Assembly: GCA_031279575.1 (NCBI GenBank)
Contig: JAITIG010000046.1
Span: 1-35,094 of the forward strand
Source of the DNA: Bifidobacteriaceae bacterium
GTDB taxonomy: Bacteria > Actinomycetota > Actinomycetes > Actinomycetales > WQXJ01
DNA: 35,094 nucleotides
Direction: 5' to 3'
In this document: positions 6,945 to 14,609 of the stretch, piece by piece
How positions within the stretch are numbered: the stretch's first letter is position 1
Layout of the letters: each line of letters begins with the position of its first letter
Notes under the pieces: generated by a model
What the model saw: the letters and a program-made list of their open reading frames with translations, nothing else
What the model was told of the DNA's origin: nothing
The model's database searches: none
Translations under genes and position numbers: made by a program

Positions 6945-9011
6945 GTGCGCCAGTCCCAGGGCCTGCCGCCGCGCTCGCTTTGGCCCCTGCTCGAACCCCT
7001 CCTGGACCAGGTGTCGGGGCCGGTCCAATATGTTGGCGGCGAGGTCAACTCCCAGGCCAAGGACTGGTTCTGGGACGGCGGCGAGCGCTGCCGCTGGGTC
7101 CTGGCCTTCCCCGACGCCTACTCGGTGGCGCTGCCCAACCAGGGCGTCCAAATGCTCTACGAGATCATCAACGAGCGCCCGGACGCCCTGGCCCAGCGGG
7201 CCTACGCGCCGCTGCCGGATATGGAGGCGGCGATGCGCGCGGCCGGCCTGCCGCTGTTCACCGTCGAGGCCCACCTGCCGGTGCGCGACTTCGACGTCTT
7301 CGGCGTGTCGCTTTCGACCGAGCTCGGTTACACCAACCTGCTAACCATGCTGGACCTGGCCGGCATCGGCCTGCGCTCCGCCCAGCGGGACGATGCCGCG
7401 CCCCTCGTCTTGGCGGGCGGCCACTGCGCCTTCAACCCCGAGCCGCTGGCGGACTTCATCGACGGCGCCGTGCTGGGCGATGGCGAGGAGGCGGTCGGGG
7501 CCATCACCGACGGCATCGGGCAATGGAAGCGGCAGGGCGGGCCGGGCGGGCGCTGGGGCCTGCTGGAGCGCCTGGCGGCGGCCGGCCTGGTCTACGTCCC
7601 CGCCTTCTACGACGTGCGCTACGAGGCGGCCAGCGGGCAAATCGCCCAGGTGGCGGCGAACCGGGCCGGGATCCCGGCCCGCCCGGCCAAGCAGACTGTG
7701 CTGGACCTGGACCGCTGGCCCTACCCCAAGGCGCCGCTGGTGCCGTTCGCCGAGACCGTCCACGAGCGCGCCTCGGTCGAGATCTTCCGCGGCTGCCTGC
7801 GCGGCTGCCGCTTTTGCCAGGCCGGCATGATCACCCGGCCGGTGCGCGAGCGCGGCCAGGCGGTGGTGGCGCAGATGGCGCGGCGGGCGCTGGCGGCCAG
7901 CGGCTTCGACGAAGTCAGCCTGCTGTCGCTGTCCAGCGCCGACCACTCGCAGATCGACCAGATCGCCCGCGCCTTGGCCGACGAGCACCAGGGCGGGCGC
8001 ACCGGCCTGTCCCTGCCCTCGACCCGGGTCGACGCCTTCAACGTGGGCCTGGCCCAGCAGCTGGCCCGGGGCGGGCGCCGGCCGGGCTTGACCTTCGCGC
8101 CGGAGGGCGGCAGCGAGCGGATGCGGCGCGTCATCAACAAGCAGGTCACCGAGGAGGACTTGATCGCCACCGTGACCGCGGCCTTCACCCAGGGCTGGCG
8201 CTCGGTCAAGCTCTACTTCATGTGCGGCCTGCCGACCGAGGCGGACTCCGACGTGGTCCAGATCGCCCGGCTGGCCCAGCGGGTGGTGCGCACCGGGCGC
8301 GCCGCCACCGGCGCCCGGGACATCTCCTGCACCTTGTCGATCGGGCCGTTTGTGCCCAAGCCCCACACCAGCTTCCAATGGGCCGAGCAGTGCCCGCCGG
8401 AGGTGGTGGACCGGCGCCTGGCCGCCCTGCGCGCCGCCGTCGCGGCCGACCGCCCCACCCGGCGCGCCATCGCCATCCGGGCCGCGCCGGGGGGCCCGGC
8501 CATGCTGGAGGGGCTGCTGGCGCGCGGCGACCGGCGCGTCGGGGCGGTGGTCGAGCGGGCCTGGCGGGACGGGGCGCGCTTCGACGGCTGGCGCGAGCAC
8601 CTCGACTTGGACCGCTGGCAGGCGGCGGCCCAGGCCGTCTTGGCGCCGCAGGGGCTGTCTTGGGACTGGTACACCACCCGCCGGCGCGACTGGGACGAGG
8701 TCCTGCCCTGGGACCACCTCGACGCCGGGCTGGACCGCGAGTGGCTGTGGGATGACTGGGCGGCCTCGCTCGAGGGCGGCGGCGTCGAGGATTGCCGCTG
8801 GTCCAGCTGCTACGACTGCGGGGTCTGCACCACCTTGGGGGCCGAGATCCAGCTCGCCGCCGATTTGGCGGCCTGGGGTTGGGGGCCGGGCGCGGCGGAT
8901 CGCGGCCCGGCCTCGGGCGGGGGCGGGGGCGCGGCGGATCGCGGCCCGGCCTCGGGCGGGGGCGCGGGCGCGGCGGATCGCGGCCCGGCCTCGGGCGGGG
9001 GCGCGGGGTGA
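6945..9011 (+). CDS. Radical SAM protein, TIGR03960 family
   Basis: This is a B12-binding-type radical SAM protein of the uncharacterised family that travels with DUF2344 and RNase E/G genes in Actinobacteria. From the GTG at 6945 it has 688 residues. GPVQYVGGEVN near the start is the family's conserved N-terminus. The [4Fe-4S] motif CLRGCRFC gives C284, C288 and C291. A C-terminal cysteine cluster CRWSSCYDCGVC follows. The start is chosen because AGGGG precedes it by 6 bases and the homologous N-terminus begins soon after; the ATG at 6855 adds 30 Pro/Ala-rich residues without a ribosome-binding site. The last ~40 residues are three copies of a 13-residue repeat. The substrate is unknown. Confidence 0.9.
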   Translation: MRQSQGLPPRSLWPLLEPLLDQVSGPVQYVGGEVNSQAKDWFWDGGERCRWVLAFPDAYSVALPNQGVQMLYEIINERPDALAQRAYAPLPDMEAAMRAAGLPLFTVEAHLPVRDFDVFGVSLSTELGYTNLLTMLDLAGIGLRSAQRDDAAPLVLAGGHCAFNPEPLADFIDGAVLGDGEEAVGAITDGIGQWKRQGGPGGRWGLLERLAAAGLVYVPAFYDVRYEAASGQIAQVAANRAGIPARPAKQTVLDLDRWPYPKAPLVPFAETVHERASVEIFRGCLRGCRFCQAGMITRPVRERGQAVVAQMARRALAASGFDEVSLLSLSSADHSQIDQIARALADEHQGGRTGLSLPSTRVDAFNVGLAQQLARGGRRPGLTFAPEGGSERMRRVINKQVTEEDLIATVTAAFTQGWRSVKLYFMCGLPTEADSDVVQIARLAQRVVRTGRAATGARDISCTLSIGPFVPKPHTSFQWAEQCPPEVVDRRLAALRAAVAADRPTRRAIAIRAAPGGPAMLEGLLARGDRRVGAVVERAWRDGARFDGWREHLDLDRWQAAAQAVLAPQGLSWDWYTTRRRDWDEVLPWDHLDAGLDREWLWDDWAASLEGGGVEDCRWSSCYDCGVCTTLGAEIQLAADLAAWGWGPGAADRGPASGGGGGAADRGPASGGGAGAADRGPASGGGAG
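8892..9008 (+). repeat. 39-bp tandem repeat, three copies
   Basis: Three copies of a 39-bp unit beginning GCGGCGGATCGCGGCCCGG start at 8892, 8931 and 8970, nearly identical. The unit is a multiple of three, so it encodes a 13-residue repeat (AADRGPASGGGAG-like) at the end of the radical SAM protein. The last copy ends on the GTGA overlap with the next gene. Confidence 0.9.
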
Positions 9012-9904
9012 GCGCGGGCACGGGGCGGCGCCGGCCGGCGCCGAGCGGGCCGGCCCCGCCGCCGGCGGTGGCCAAAGTGGCGCTGCGCTACGGCCGGGTG
9101 GGGCGGCTCAGGTTCGGCTCGCACCGGGTGGAGCAGCGGGCCTTCGAGCGGGCGGTGCGGCGGGCCGGGGTGCCGATCGCCTTCTCGGCCGGGTTCACGC
9201 CCCACCCCCGGCTGTCCTACCTGGGGGCGGCCCCCACCGGCGCCGCCAGCCTGGCCGAGTACCTGGTGATGCGCTTGGCCGAGGAGCGCCAGCCGGCCTG
9301 GGTGGCGCAGGCCCTGAACCAAGCCCTGCCGGCCGAGCTGCCCGTCCTAGACGCGGCCCGGTGGGACGACCCGGCCCTGGGGGACCTGAGCGGGCGGCTG
9401 ACCCACTCGCTGTGGCGGTTCGAGTTCCCGGACTTGGCGCCGGGGGCCGGCCCGGTGGCGCGGGCGGCGCGGGCCTTCGCGGCGCTGGAGACCTATGTGG
9501 CGCGGCAGCTGCGGCCCGGCGCCGAAGCCGCGGCCGGGCCGCCGCGCGGCGCCAAGCCGCCCCGGCTGGTCGACTTGCGGGCCGCCGTCGAGGCTTTGGC
9601 CCCAGGCGGAGAGCCCCCCTTGGCGGGCCTGTCAGCGGGCAGCGACACGCCCGCCGGAGGGATCTTCGGCCCCGCCGGGGCGGGGTGTGCCATACTGGAT
9701 GTCGTCTTGCGGCACGCCACGCCTGCCGCGAGGCCGAAAGACATCTTTGCCGCCCTTGCCAGCATGGGCTTGGATGCCGCGTCGCGATACCGAGCGACCC
9801 GGCTGGCCCAAGGGCAGTACTCGGTGGAGGCAGGGGTTTTGGCAGACCCATTCCCCCCGCGCCCGGTTGGCGCTCCCAGCGCCGCCCCGGGGCCCCGGGC
9901 CTGA
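9008..9904 (+). CDS. DUF2344 / TIGR03936 family protein
   Basis: This 298-residue protein belongs to the DUF2344 (TIGR03936) family, the usual partner of the TIGR03960 radical SAM protein; in some bacteria the two are fused. The recognisable core is VALRYGRVGRLRFGSHRV, followed by AFERAVRRAGVPIAFSAGFTPHP and a LSYLGAAPTGAASLAEYL stretch. The function is unknown, and a role with RNA or ribosomes is only guessed from its neighbours. The GTG overlaps the upstream stop in a GTGA junction, so translation is coupled. The first ~20 residues are Pro/Arg-rich; a second GTG at 9068, directly before AKVALRYG, would give a start closer to homologues. Confidence 0.85.
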   Translation: MSAGTGRRRPAPSGPAPPPAVAKVALRYGRVGRLRFGSHRVEQRAFERAVRRAGVPIAFSAGFTPHPRLSYLGAAPTGAASLAEYLVMRLAEERQPAWVAQALNQALPAELPVLDAARWDDPALGDLSGRLTHSLWRFEFPDLAPGAGPVARAARAFAALETYVARQLRPGAEAAAGPPRGAKPPRLVDLRAAVEALAPGGEPPLAGLSAGSDTPAGGIFGPAGAGCAILDVVLRHATPAARPKDIFAALASMGLDAASRYRATRLAQGQYSVEAGVLADPFPPRPVGAPSAAPGPRA

Positions 9905-9914
9905 CAGGGGCCCC
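9889..9914 (+). terminator. Candidate hairpin over the DUF2344 stop codon
   Basis: Two GGGGCCCC octamers separated by 10 bases form a perfect 8-bp stem that includes the DUF2344 stop in its loop. No T-tract follows. It could end part of the transcript before rne. Confidence 0.3.
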
Positions 9915-10055
9915 AGGCGCGCCGCCGGCCGTGGCCGATGTCTGGACCGATAGGCTTTCACGGCCCGCGCGCCCCGCACCAAGGGGCGGGGGAACCGTGC
10001 GACTAGAGGGCGCAGCGGACCCAGGCGTGGCGGGTGCGGCGCGCCAGGAGTGCTT

Positions 10056-12890
10056 GTGGCTGAAGACCAACCGCAGTTCGAACTCGAATTGCCCGAACCC
10101 GCCAAGCGCGCCCCCAGGCGCGCCACCCAAGAGCAATCGGCCCCCGAGATGGCCGCGCTCGACCAACTGCTGGACCTGGCCGCGGCCGAGGCGCGCCACC
10201 AAGAGCGCCTCGCCGAGGCGGCGGGCACCAAGGCCAAGACCCGGCGCAAGGCCGCCGCCCAAACGGCCGACGGCGCCAGCCCGCGGCCCCGGCGCGGCGC
10301 CAAGCGCTCCCGCCCGGCCGAGCCGGCCAGCCTGGACGATGCCGCCGGGGCGCCCCCGGGCCCGCCCGGCGGCCCAGCCCCCGAGGCTCCGCCACCGGCC
10401 GGGCCCGCCCCCGCCGCGGCCCCGCCGGCCGGACCCGCCCCAGGCGAGGCCGCCCCGCCGGAGGCGCCTGCCGGCCCCGGCCGGCGGCGCTCGCGCCGGG
10501 CCACAGCCGCCATCACGGCGCCCAGCGCGGCCCCCGCCGCCCAGGCGGCCGCCGCTGGCGGCGAGCCAGCCGCGGCGGCGGGCGGCCCGCGGCGCGCGGC
10601 GGGCGGCGCCGGCGCCGCGGCGGCCAAGACAGCGAACACAGCCGGGACAGACCAGGCGGCCCAGGCAGACCAGGCGGCCAAGGCAGACCCGGCGGCCAAG
10701 GCAGCGAACACAGCCGGGGCAGACCCGGCGGCCAAGGCGCCACCCGCCCGGCGTAGGCGCGGCCAGGCCAAAGCCGAGGCCGAGGCCGCGGCCAAAGGCG
10801 AGGCAGGGGCCCGGGCCAAAGGCGCGGCCAAAGCCCCGGCCGGCCAAGCGCCCAGCCCGGTCGACCCCGAGTCGCGCCGCCCGCCGATGACAGCCCTGCT
10901 GTTCCAAGCCCCAGCCGCCGTCCCCGCCCGGCCCCGGCGGGCCAAAGCCGAAGCCGGCACCCCCGCCCAAGCCGAGCCCGCCGCCGAGGCGCCGGCCGCG
11001 CCGCCAGGCCAGCCCAAGGCCGAACCCGCCGCCAAAACCCCCGCCAAGACCAGCGCCAAGACCAGCGCCAAAGCCCCCGCCGGCAAGTCGCGCCGGGCCG
11101 CCAAAGCCAGCCCCGGGCCGGCCGAGGAGGCGGCGCCAAGCGGCCAGACGGCATCGGACGGCGACGAGGCGGCCGCCGAGGGCGAAGACGAGACCAGTTC
11201 GCGCCGCCGCCGGCGGCGCAGCCGCAGCGCGCGCAAACCGGAGGCGGCCGGCGAGGTCTCCGCCGAGGGCGTGACCGCGCTGGCCGGCTCGACCCGGCTG
11301 GAGGCGAAGCGGCAGCGGCGCAAAGACGGGCGCGAATCCGGGCGCCGGCGGGTGCAAATCACCGAGGCGGAGTTCTTGGCCCGGCGCGAGTCGGTCGACC
11401 GCCGCATGGTGGTGCGCGAGCTGGAGGGGCGCACCCAAATCGCCGTGCTGGAAGACGGCGTGCTGGTGGAGCACTATGTGGCCCGGCGCACCCAGCACTC
11501 CACGGTGGGCAACGTCTACCTCGGCCGGGTGCAAAACGTGCTGCCGTCGATGGAGGCGGCCTTCGTCGATGTGGGCAAGGGCCGCAACGCCGTGCTCTAC
11601 GCCGGCGAGGTCAACTGGGACGCCGCCGGGCTGGAAGGCCAGCCGCGCCGGATCGAGCAGGCCCTGAGCTCGGGCGACTCGGTCATGGTGCAAGTCACCA
11701 AGGACCCCATCGGGCACAAAGGGGCGCGGCTGACCTCGCAGATCACGCTGGCCGGGCGCTACCTGGTGTTTGTGCCCTCCGGCGGCATGACCGGGATCTC
11801 GCGCAAACTGCCGGACGTCGAGCGGGCCCGCCTGAAGAAGCTGCTGAAGGAGATTGTGCCGAGCGGCACCGGCGTCATAGTGCGCACGGCGGCCGAGGGC
11901 GCCTCGGACGCGGAGCTGGCGGCCGATGTCGCCCGCCTCAGCGCCGCCTGGGAGAAGATCCAGCAAAAAGCCGCCACCGCCTCCGCCCCGGCGCTGCTGA
12001 AAGGCGAGCCAGACTTGGCCATCCGGGTGGTGCGGGACATTTTCAACGAGGACTTCACCTCCCTGACCGTCTCCGGCCAGTCCGCCTGGGACGAGATCAC
12101 CGGCTACCTGGACGAGGTCGCGCCCGAGCTGCGCGGCCGCGTCAGCCGCTGGAGCGCCGAGGCGGACGTGTTCGCCGCCGACCGGATCGACGAGCAGCTG
12201 GCCAAAGGCCTGGACCGCAAGGTCTGGCTGCCCTCCGGCGGCTCGCTGGTGATCGACCGCACCGAGGCGATGACCGTGGTGGATGTCAACACCGGCAAGT
12301 TCACCGGGGCGGGCGGCACCTTGGAGGAGACGGTGACCCGCAACAACCTGGAGGCGGCCGAGGAGATTGTGCGCCAGCTGCGCCTGCGGGACATCGGCGG
12401 GATCATTGTGATCGACTTCATCGACATGGTCTTGGAGTCCAACCGCGACCTGGTGCTGCGCCGGCTGGTCGAGGCCCTGGGGCGCGACCGCACCCGCCAC
12501 CAGGTGGCCGAGGTGACCTCGCTGGGCTTGGTCCAGATGACGCGCAAACGGGTTGGCCAAGGCCTGGTGGAGGTCTTCTCCGAGACCTGCGAGGCCTGCG
12601 CCGGGCGGGGCTTCATTGTCCACTCCCAGCCGGTTGAGCGGGGCGGGGCGGGCGCCTCCGGGCCGGGCGGCGGCGAAGCGGCGCCCAAGCGGAAGAAGCG
12701 CGGCGGCAAGAAGCACACCAAGCGCAAGCTGCCCGATGCCGCCGCGCCAGCCCCCAGCGCCCCGCCAGCGGCGCCCGCCCCGCCCGGCGCCCCCGGCGCG
12801 CCGGTCTTGGCCAAGACCACGGACGACGCCAAAGCCAAACTGGCCTCGATCGCGGCGGCGGCCGCCGCCTCGCGCGCCCAAGCCGCCTGA
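10056..12890 (+). CDS. rne: Ribonuclease E/G family endoribonuclease
   Basis: This is the RNase E/G that initiates mRNA decay and processes rRNA. It has 944 residues from the GTG at 10056, chosen because AGGAG lies 5 bases upstream; the GTG at 10050 overlaps that site. About 430 residues of Ala/Pro/Lys/Arg-rich low complexity come first. The catalytic half starts near MVVRELEGRTQIAV; its S1 domain includes VGNVYLGRVQNVLPSMEAAF. The DNase I-like metal ligands are D743 (VVDVNTGKF) and D787 (IIVIDFIDM), matching E. coli D303 and D346. The Zn-link CEAC is at 845-848. A basic and Ala/Pro-rich tail follows. A long disordered N-terminus, rather than C-terminus, is normal for actinobacterial RNase E. 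Confidence 0.97.
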   Translation: MAEDQPQFELELPEPAKRAPRRATQEQSAPEMAALDQLLDLAAAEARHQERLAEAAGTKAKTRRKAAAQTADGASPRPRRGAKRSRPAEPASLDDAAGAPPGPPGGPAPEAPPPAGPAPAAAPPAGPAPGEAAPPEAPAGPGRRRSRRATAAITAPSAAPAAQAAAAGGEPAAAAGGPRRAAGGAGAAAAKTANTAGTDQAAQADQAAKADPAAKAANTAGADPAAKAPPARRRRGQAKAEAEAAAKGEAGARAKGAAKAPAGQAPSPVDPESRRPPMTALLFQAPAAVPARPRRAKAEAGTPAQAEPAAEAPAAPPGQPKAEPAAKTPAKTSAKTSAKAPAGKSRRAAKASPGPAEEAAPSGQTASDGDEAAAEGEDETSSRRRRRRSRSARKPEAAGEVSAEGVTALAGSTRLEAKRQRRKDGRESGRRRVQITEAEFLARRESVDRRMVVRELEGRTQIAVLEDGVLVEHYVARRTQHSTVGNVYLGRVQNVLPSMEAAFVDVGKGRNAVLYAGEVNWDAAGLEGQPRRIEQALSSGDSVMVQVTKDPIGHKGARLTSQITLAGRYLVFVPSGGMTGISRKLPDVERARLKKLLKEIVPSGTGVIVRTAAEGASDAELAADVARLSAAWEKIQQKAATASAPALLKGEPDLAIRVVRDIFNEDFTSLTVSGQSAWDEITGYLDEVAPELRGRVSRWSAEADVFAADRIDEQLAKGLDRKVWLPSGGSLVIDRTEAMTVVDVNTGKFTGAGGTLEETVTRNNLEAAEEIVRQLRLRDIGGIIVIDFIDMVLESNRDLVLRRLVEALGRDRTRHQVAEVTSLGLVQMTRKRVGQGLVEVFSETCEACAGRGFIVHSQPVERGGAGASGPGGGEAAPKRKKRGGKKHTKRKLPDAAAPAPSAPPAAPAPPGAPGAPVLAKTTDDAKAKLASIAAAAAASRAQAA
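10630..10737 (+). repeat. 18-bp tandem units in the RNase E N-terminal tail
   Basis: Six 18-bp units run in the order A-B-B-B-A-B. A is CAGCGAACACAGCCGGG(A/G); B is CAGACC(A/C)GGCGGCC(C/A)AGG. They encode hexapeptides such as ADQAAK, ADPAAK and ANTAGA. Copies are nearly identical in DNA, so the array looks recent and may vary in number between strains. Confidence 0.85.
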
Positions 12891-12903
12891 CCCGCCCGCG
12901 CGG

Positions 12904-12909
12904 TAGGGT
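12904..12909 (+). promoter_or_regulatory. Candidate leaderless -10 box of cydD
   Basis: TAGGGT ends 8 bases before the cydD ATG, fitting the actinobacterial TANNNT leaderless arrangement. It lies 14 bases after the rne stop, so cydDC may have its own promoter as well as read-through from rne. No -35 is evident. Confidence 0.35.
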
Positions 12910-12917
12910 TGCCGGAC

Positions 12918-14609
12918 ATGAAACCGCTTGACCCGCGCCTGGTCAAACAGGCCCGCGCCGCGCGCGCCTACATCATTTTGACGGCCGCGTTGGGACTGGT
13001 CACAGCCGTGGCGGTGGTGGGCCAGGCGATGGCCGCGGCCCGCCTGGTGGGCACGGTGGCAACCGACGGGCGGATCGCGCAGCCGCTGCTGGCCGCCGGC
13101 CTGGCGTGGATCGGCCTGTGCGTGGCGGTCCGGGTGGCGGCGGCTTGGACGCAGGAGCGCTTCGCGCACCGGGCGGCCACCAACACCATCGCCGAGTTGC
13201 GCGGCGCGGTGCTGCGCCACGTGGTGGCGCTGGGCCCGCGCTACGCCGCCGAGCACGGCGCGGCCGGCGCCGCCCAGCTCGCCACCCGCGGCCTGGACGC
13301 CTTGGACGCCTATTTCGCGCGCTACCTGCCCCAGCTTTTGATGGTGGCCACCGTCACGCCGATCCTGCTGCTGGTGGCGGGCTTCGTGGATTGGATCGCG
13401 GCTGTGATCATGCTGCTGACCATCCCCCTGATCCCGGTTTTCATGGTCTTGATCGGCCGGCTGACCGAGGCTTACTCGGCCCGCCGGCTCGCCACCATGA
13501 CGCGGCTCGGGGCCCAAGTCATGGACCTGATCACCGGCCTGCCCACGCTCAAGGCCCTGGGCCGGGAAAAAGGCCCGGCCGGGCGCGTGCGCCAGCTTTC
13601 GCAGGCCCACCAGAAAGCCACCATGGGCACGGTCAAGATCGCCTTCCTGTCCGGCGCGGCGCTTGAGCTGATCGCCACCTTGTCGGTGGCGCTGGTCGCC
13701 GTCTCGGTCGGCTTGCGGCTCCAAGCCGGCCGCATGGACCTGGCCAGCGGCCTGGCCATCATCATGATCGCGCCCGAGATCTACCTGCCGCTGCGCAATG
13801 TGGGGGCCCACTTCCACGCCTCGGCCAACGGCGTGGCGGCTTGCGAGCGGGCCTTCGAGATCCTGGCCGCGGCGCCGCCGCCGGCCGGCCGGCGCCCCGC
13901 CCCCGACCTGGGCGCGGCCACCATCGAGTTCGAGGGCGTGGCGGTGCGCGCGCCGGGCCGCGACTACAACGCGCCCGCCGACCTCTCCTTCAGCCTGCCG
14001 CCCGGCTCGCTGACGGCGCTGACCGGCCCCAACGGGGCGGGCAAATCGACCGCGGTGGCGGTGCTGCTCGGTTTGGCGGCGCCCCAGGCCGGGCGCGTGC
14101 TGGTCCGCCCCGGCGACGGCTCGCCGCCGCTGCCCCTGGACCAAATCGACCCCGCCACCTGGTGGCGGCAGATCTCCTGGGCCCCGCAGCGCCCGGTGCT
14201 GCTGCCCGGCACGGTGCTGCAAAACCTGCTCGAGGTCTACGACCAGCCGGTCGAGCCCGACCAAGCCGCCCGCCAAGCCGCCCGGGCGGCCGGCTTCGAC
14301 TCGGTGGTCGACTCATTGGACCAGGGCTGGGACACCCCGGTGGGCCAAGGCGGGGTCGGCTTGTCGGTGGGCCAGCGCCAGCGGCTGGCCTTGGCCCGCG
14401 CCTTCTACCGCGAGGCGCCCCTGGTGATCCTGGACGAGCCCACCGCCCACCTCGACGCCGCCACCGAGCGGGCCGTCTTGGACTCGATCGCCCGCCTGCA
14501 CGCCGCCGGCAAGACCGTCCTGCTGGTGGCCCACCGCTCGGCCCTGCTGCGCCAGGCCCACCGCGCCGTGGCGGTCCGCTCGACCGCCCTGGCGGAGGCG
14601 GCGCAATGA
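12918..14609 (+). CDS. cydD: Thiol reductant ABC exporter subunit CydD
   Basis: CydD is one half of the CydDC heterodimeric ABC transporter, which exports glutathione or cysteine-type reductants and is needed to assemble cytochrome bd. It has 563 residues with an N-terminal six-helix membrane domain (about 1-310) and a C-terminal ATPase. Walker A is GPNGAGKST (370-378), the signature is LSVGQRQRLALARA, and Walker B is LVILDEPTAHLD. The ATG at 12918 is preferred over a TTG at 12909, which lies inside the proposed -10 box. It overlaps cydC in an ATGA junction. Its substrate oxidase genes, cydAB, lie 6 kb away on the other strand, across the radical SAM-rne block. Confidence 0.95.
   Translation: MKPLDPRLVKQARAARAYIILTAALGLVTAVAVVGQAMAAARLVGTVATDGRIAQPLLAAGLAWIGLCVAVRVAAAWTQERFAHRAATNTIAELRGAVLRHVVALGPRYAAEHGAAGAAQLATRGLDALDAYFARYLPQLLMVATVTPILLLVAGFVDWIAAVIMLLTIPLIPVFMVLIGRLTEAYSARRLATMTRLGAQVMDLITGLPTLKALGREKGPAGRVRQLSQAHQKATMGTVKIAFLSGAALELIATLSVALVAVSVGLRLQAGRMDLASGLAIIMIAPEIYLPLRNVGAHFHASANGVAACERAFEILAAAPPPAGRRPAPDLGAATIEFEGVAVRAPGRDYNAPADLSFSLPPGSLTALTGPNGAGKSTAVAVLLGLAAPQAGRVLVRPGDGSPPLPLDQIDPATWWRQISWAPQRPVLLPGTVLQNLLEVYDQPVEPDQAARQAARAAGFDSVVDSLDQGWDTPVGQGGVGLSVGQRQRLALARAFYREAPLVILDEPTAHLDAATERAVLDSIARLHAAGKTVLLVAHRSALLRQAHRAVAVRSTALAEAAQ

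Noticed and set aside
8892..9008. The 39-bp repeats as a CRISPR array
   Set aside because: The copies are directly adjacent without unique spacers and are in-frame coding sequence.
9195..14276. A 1,693-codon minus-strand reading frame opposite DUF2344, rne and cydD
   Set aside because: Three real plus-strand genes with intact catalytic motifs occupy it, and the composition is low-complexity Gly/Arg/Ala.
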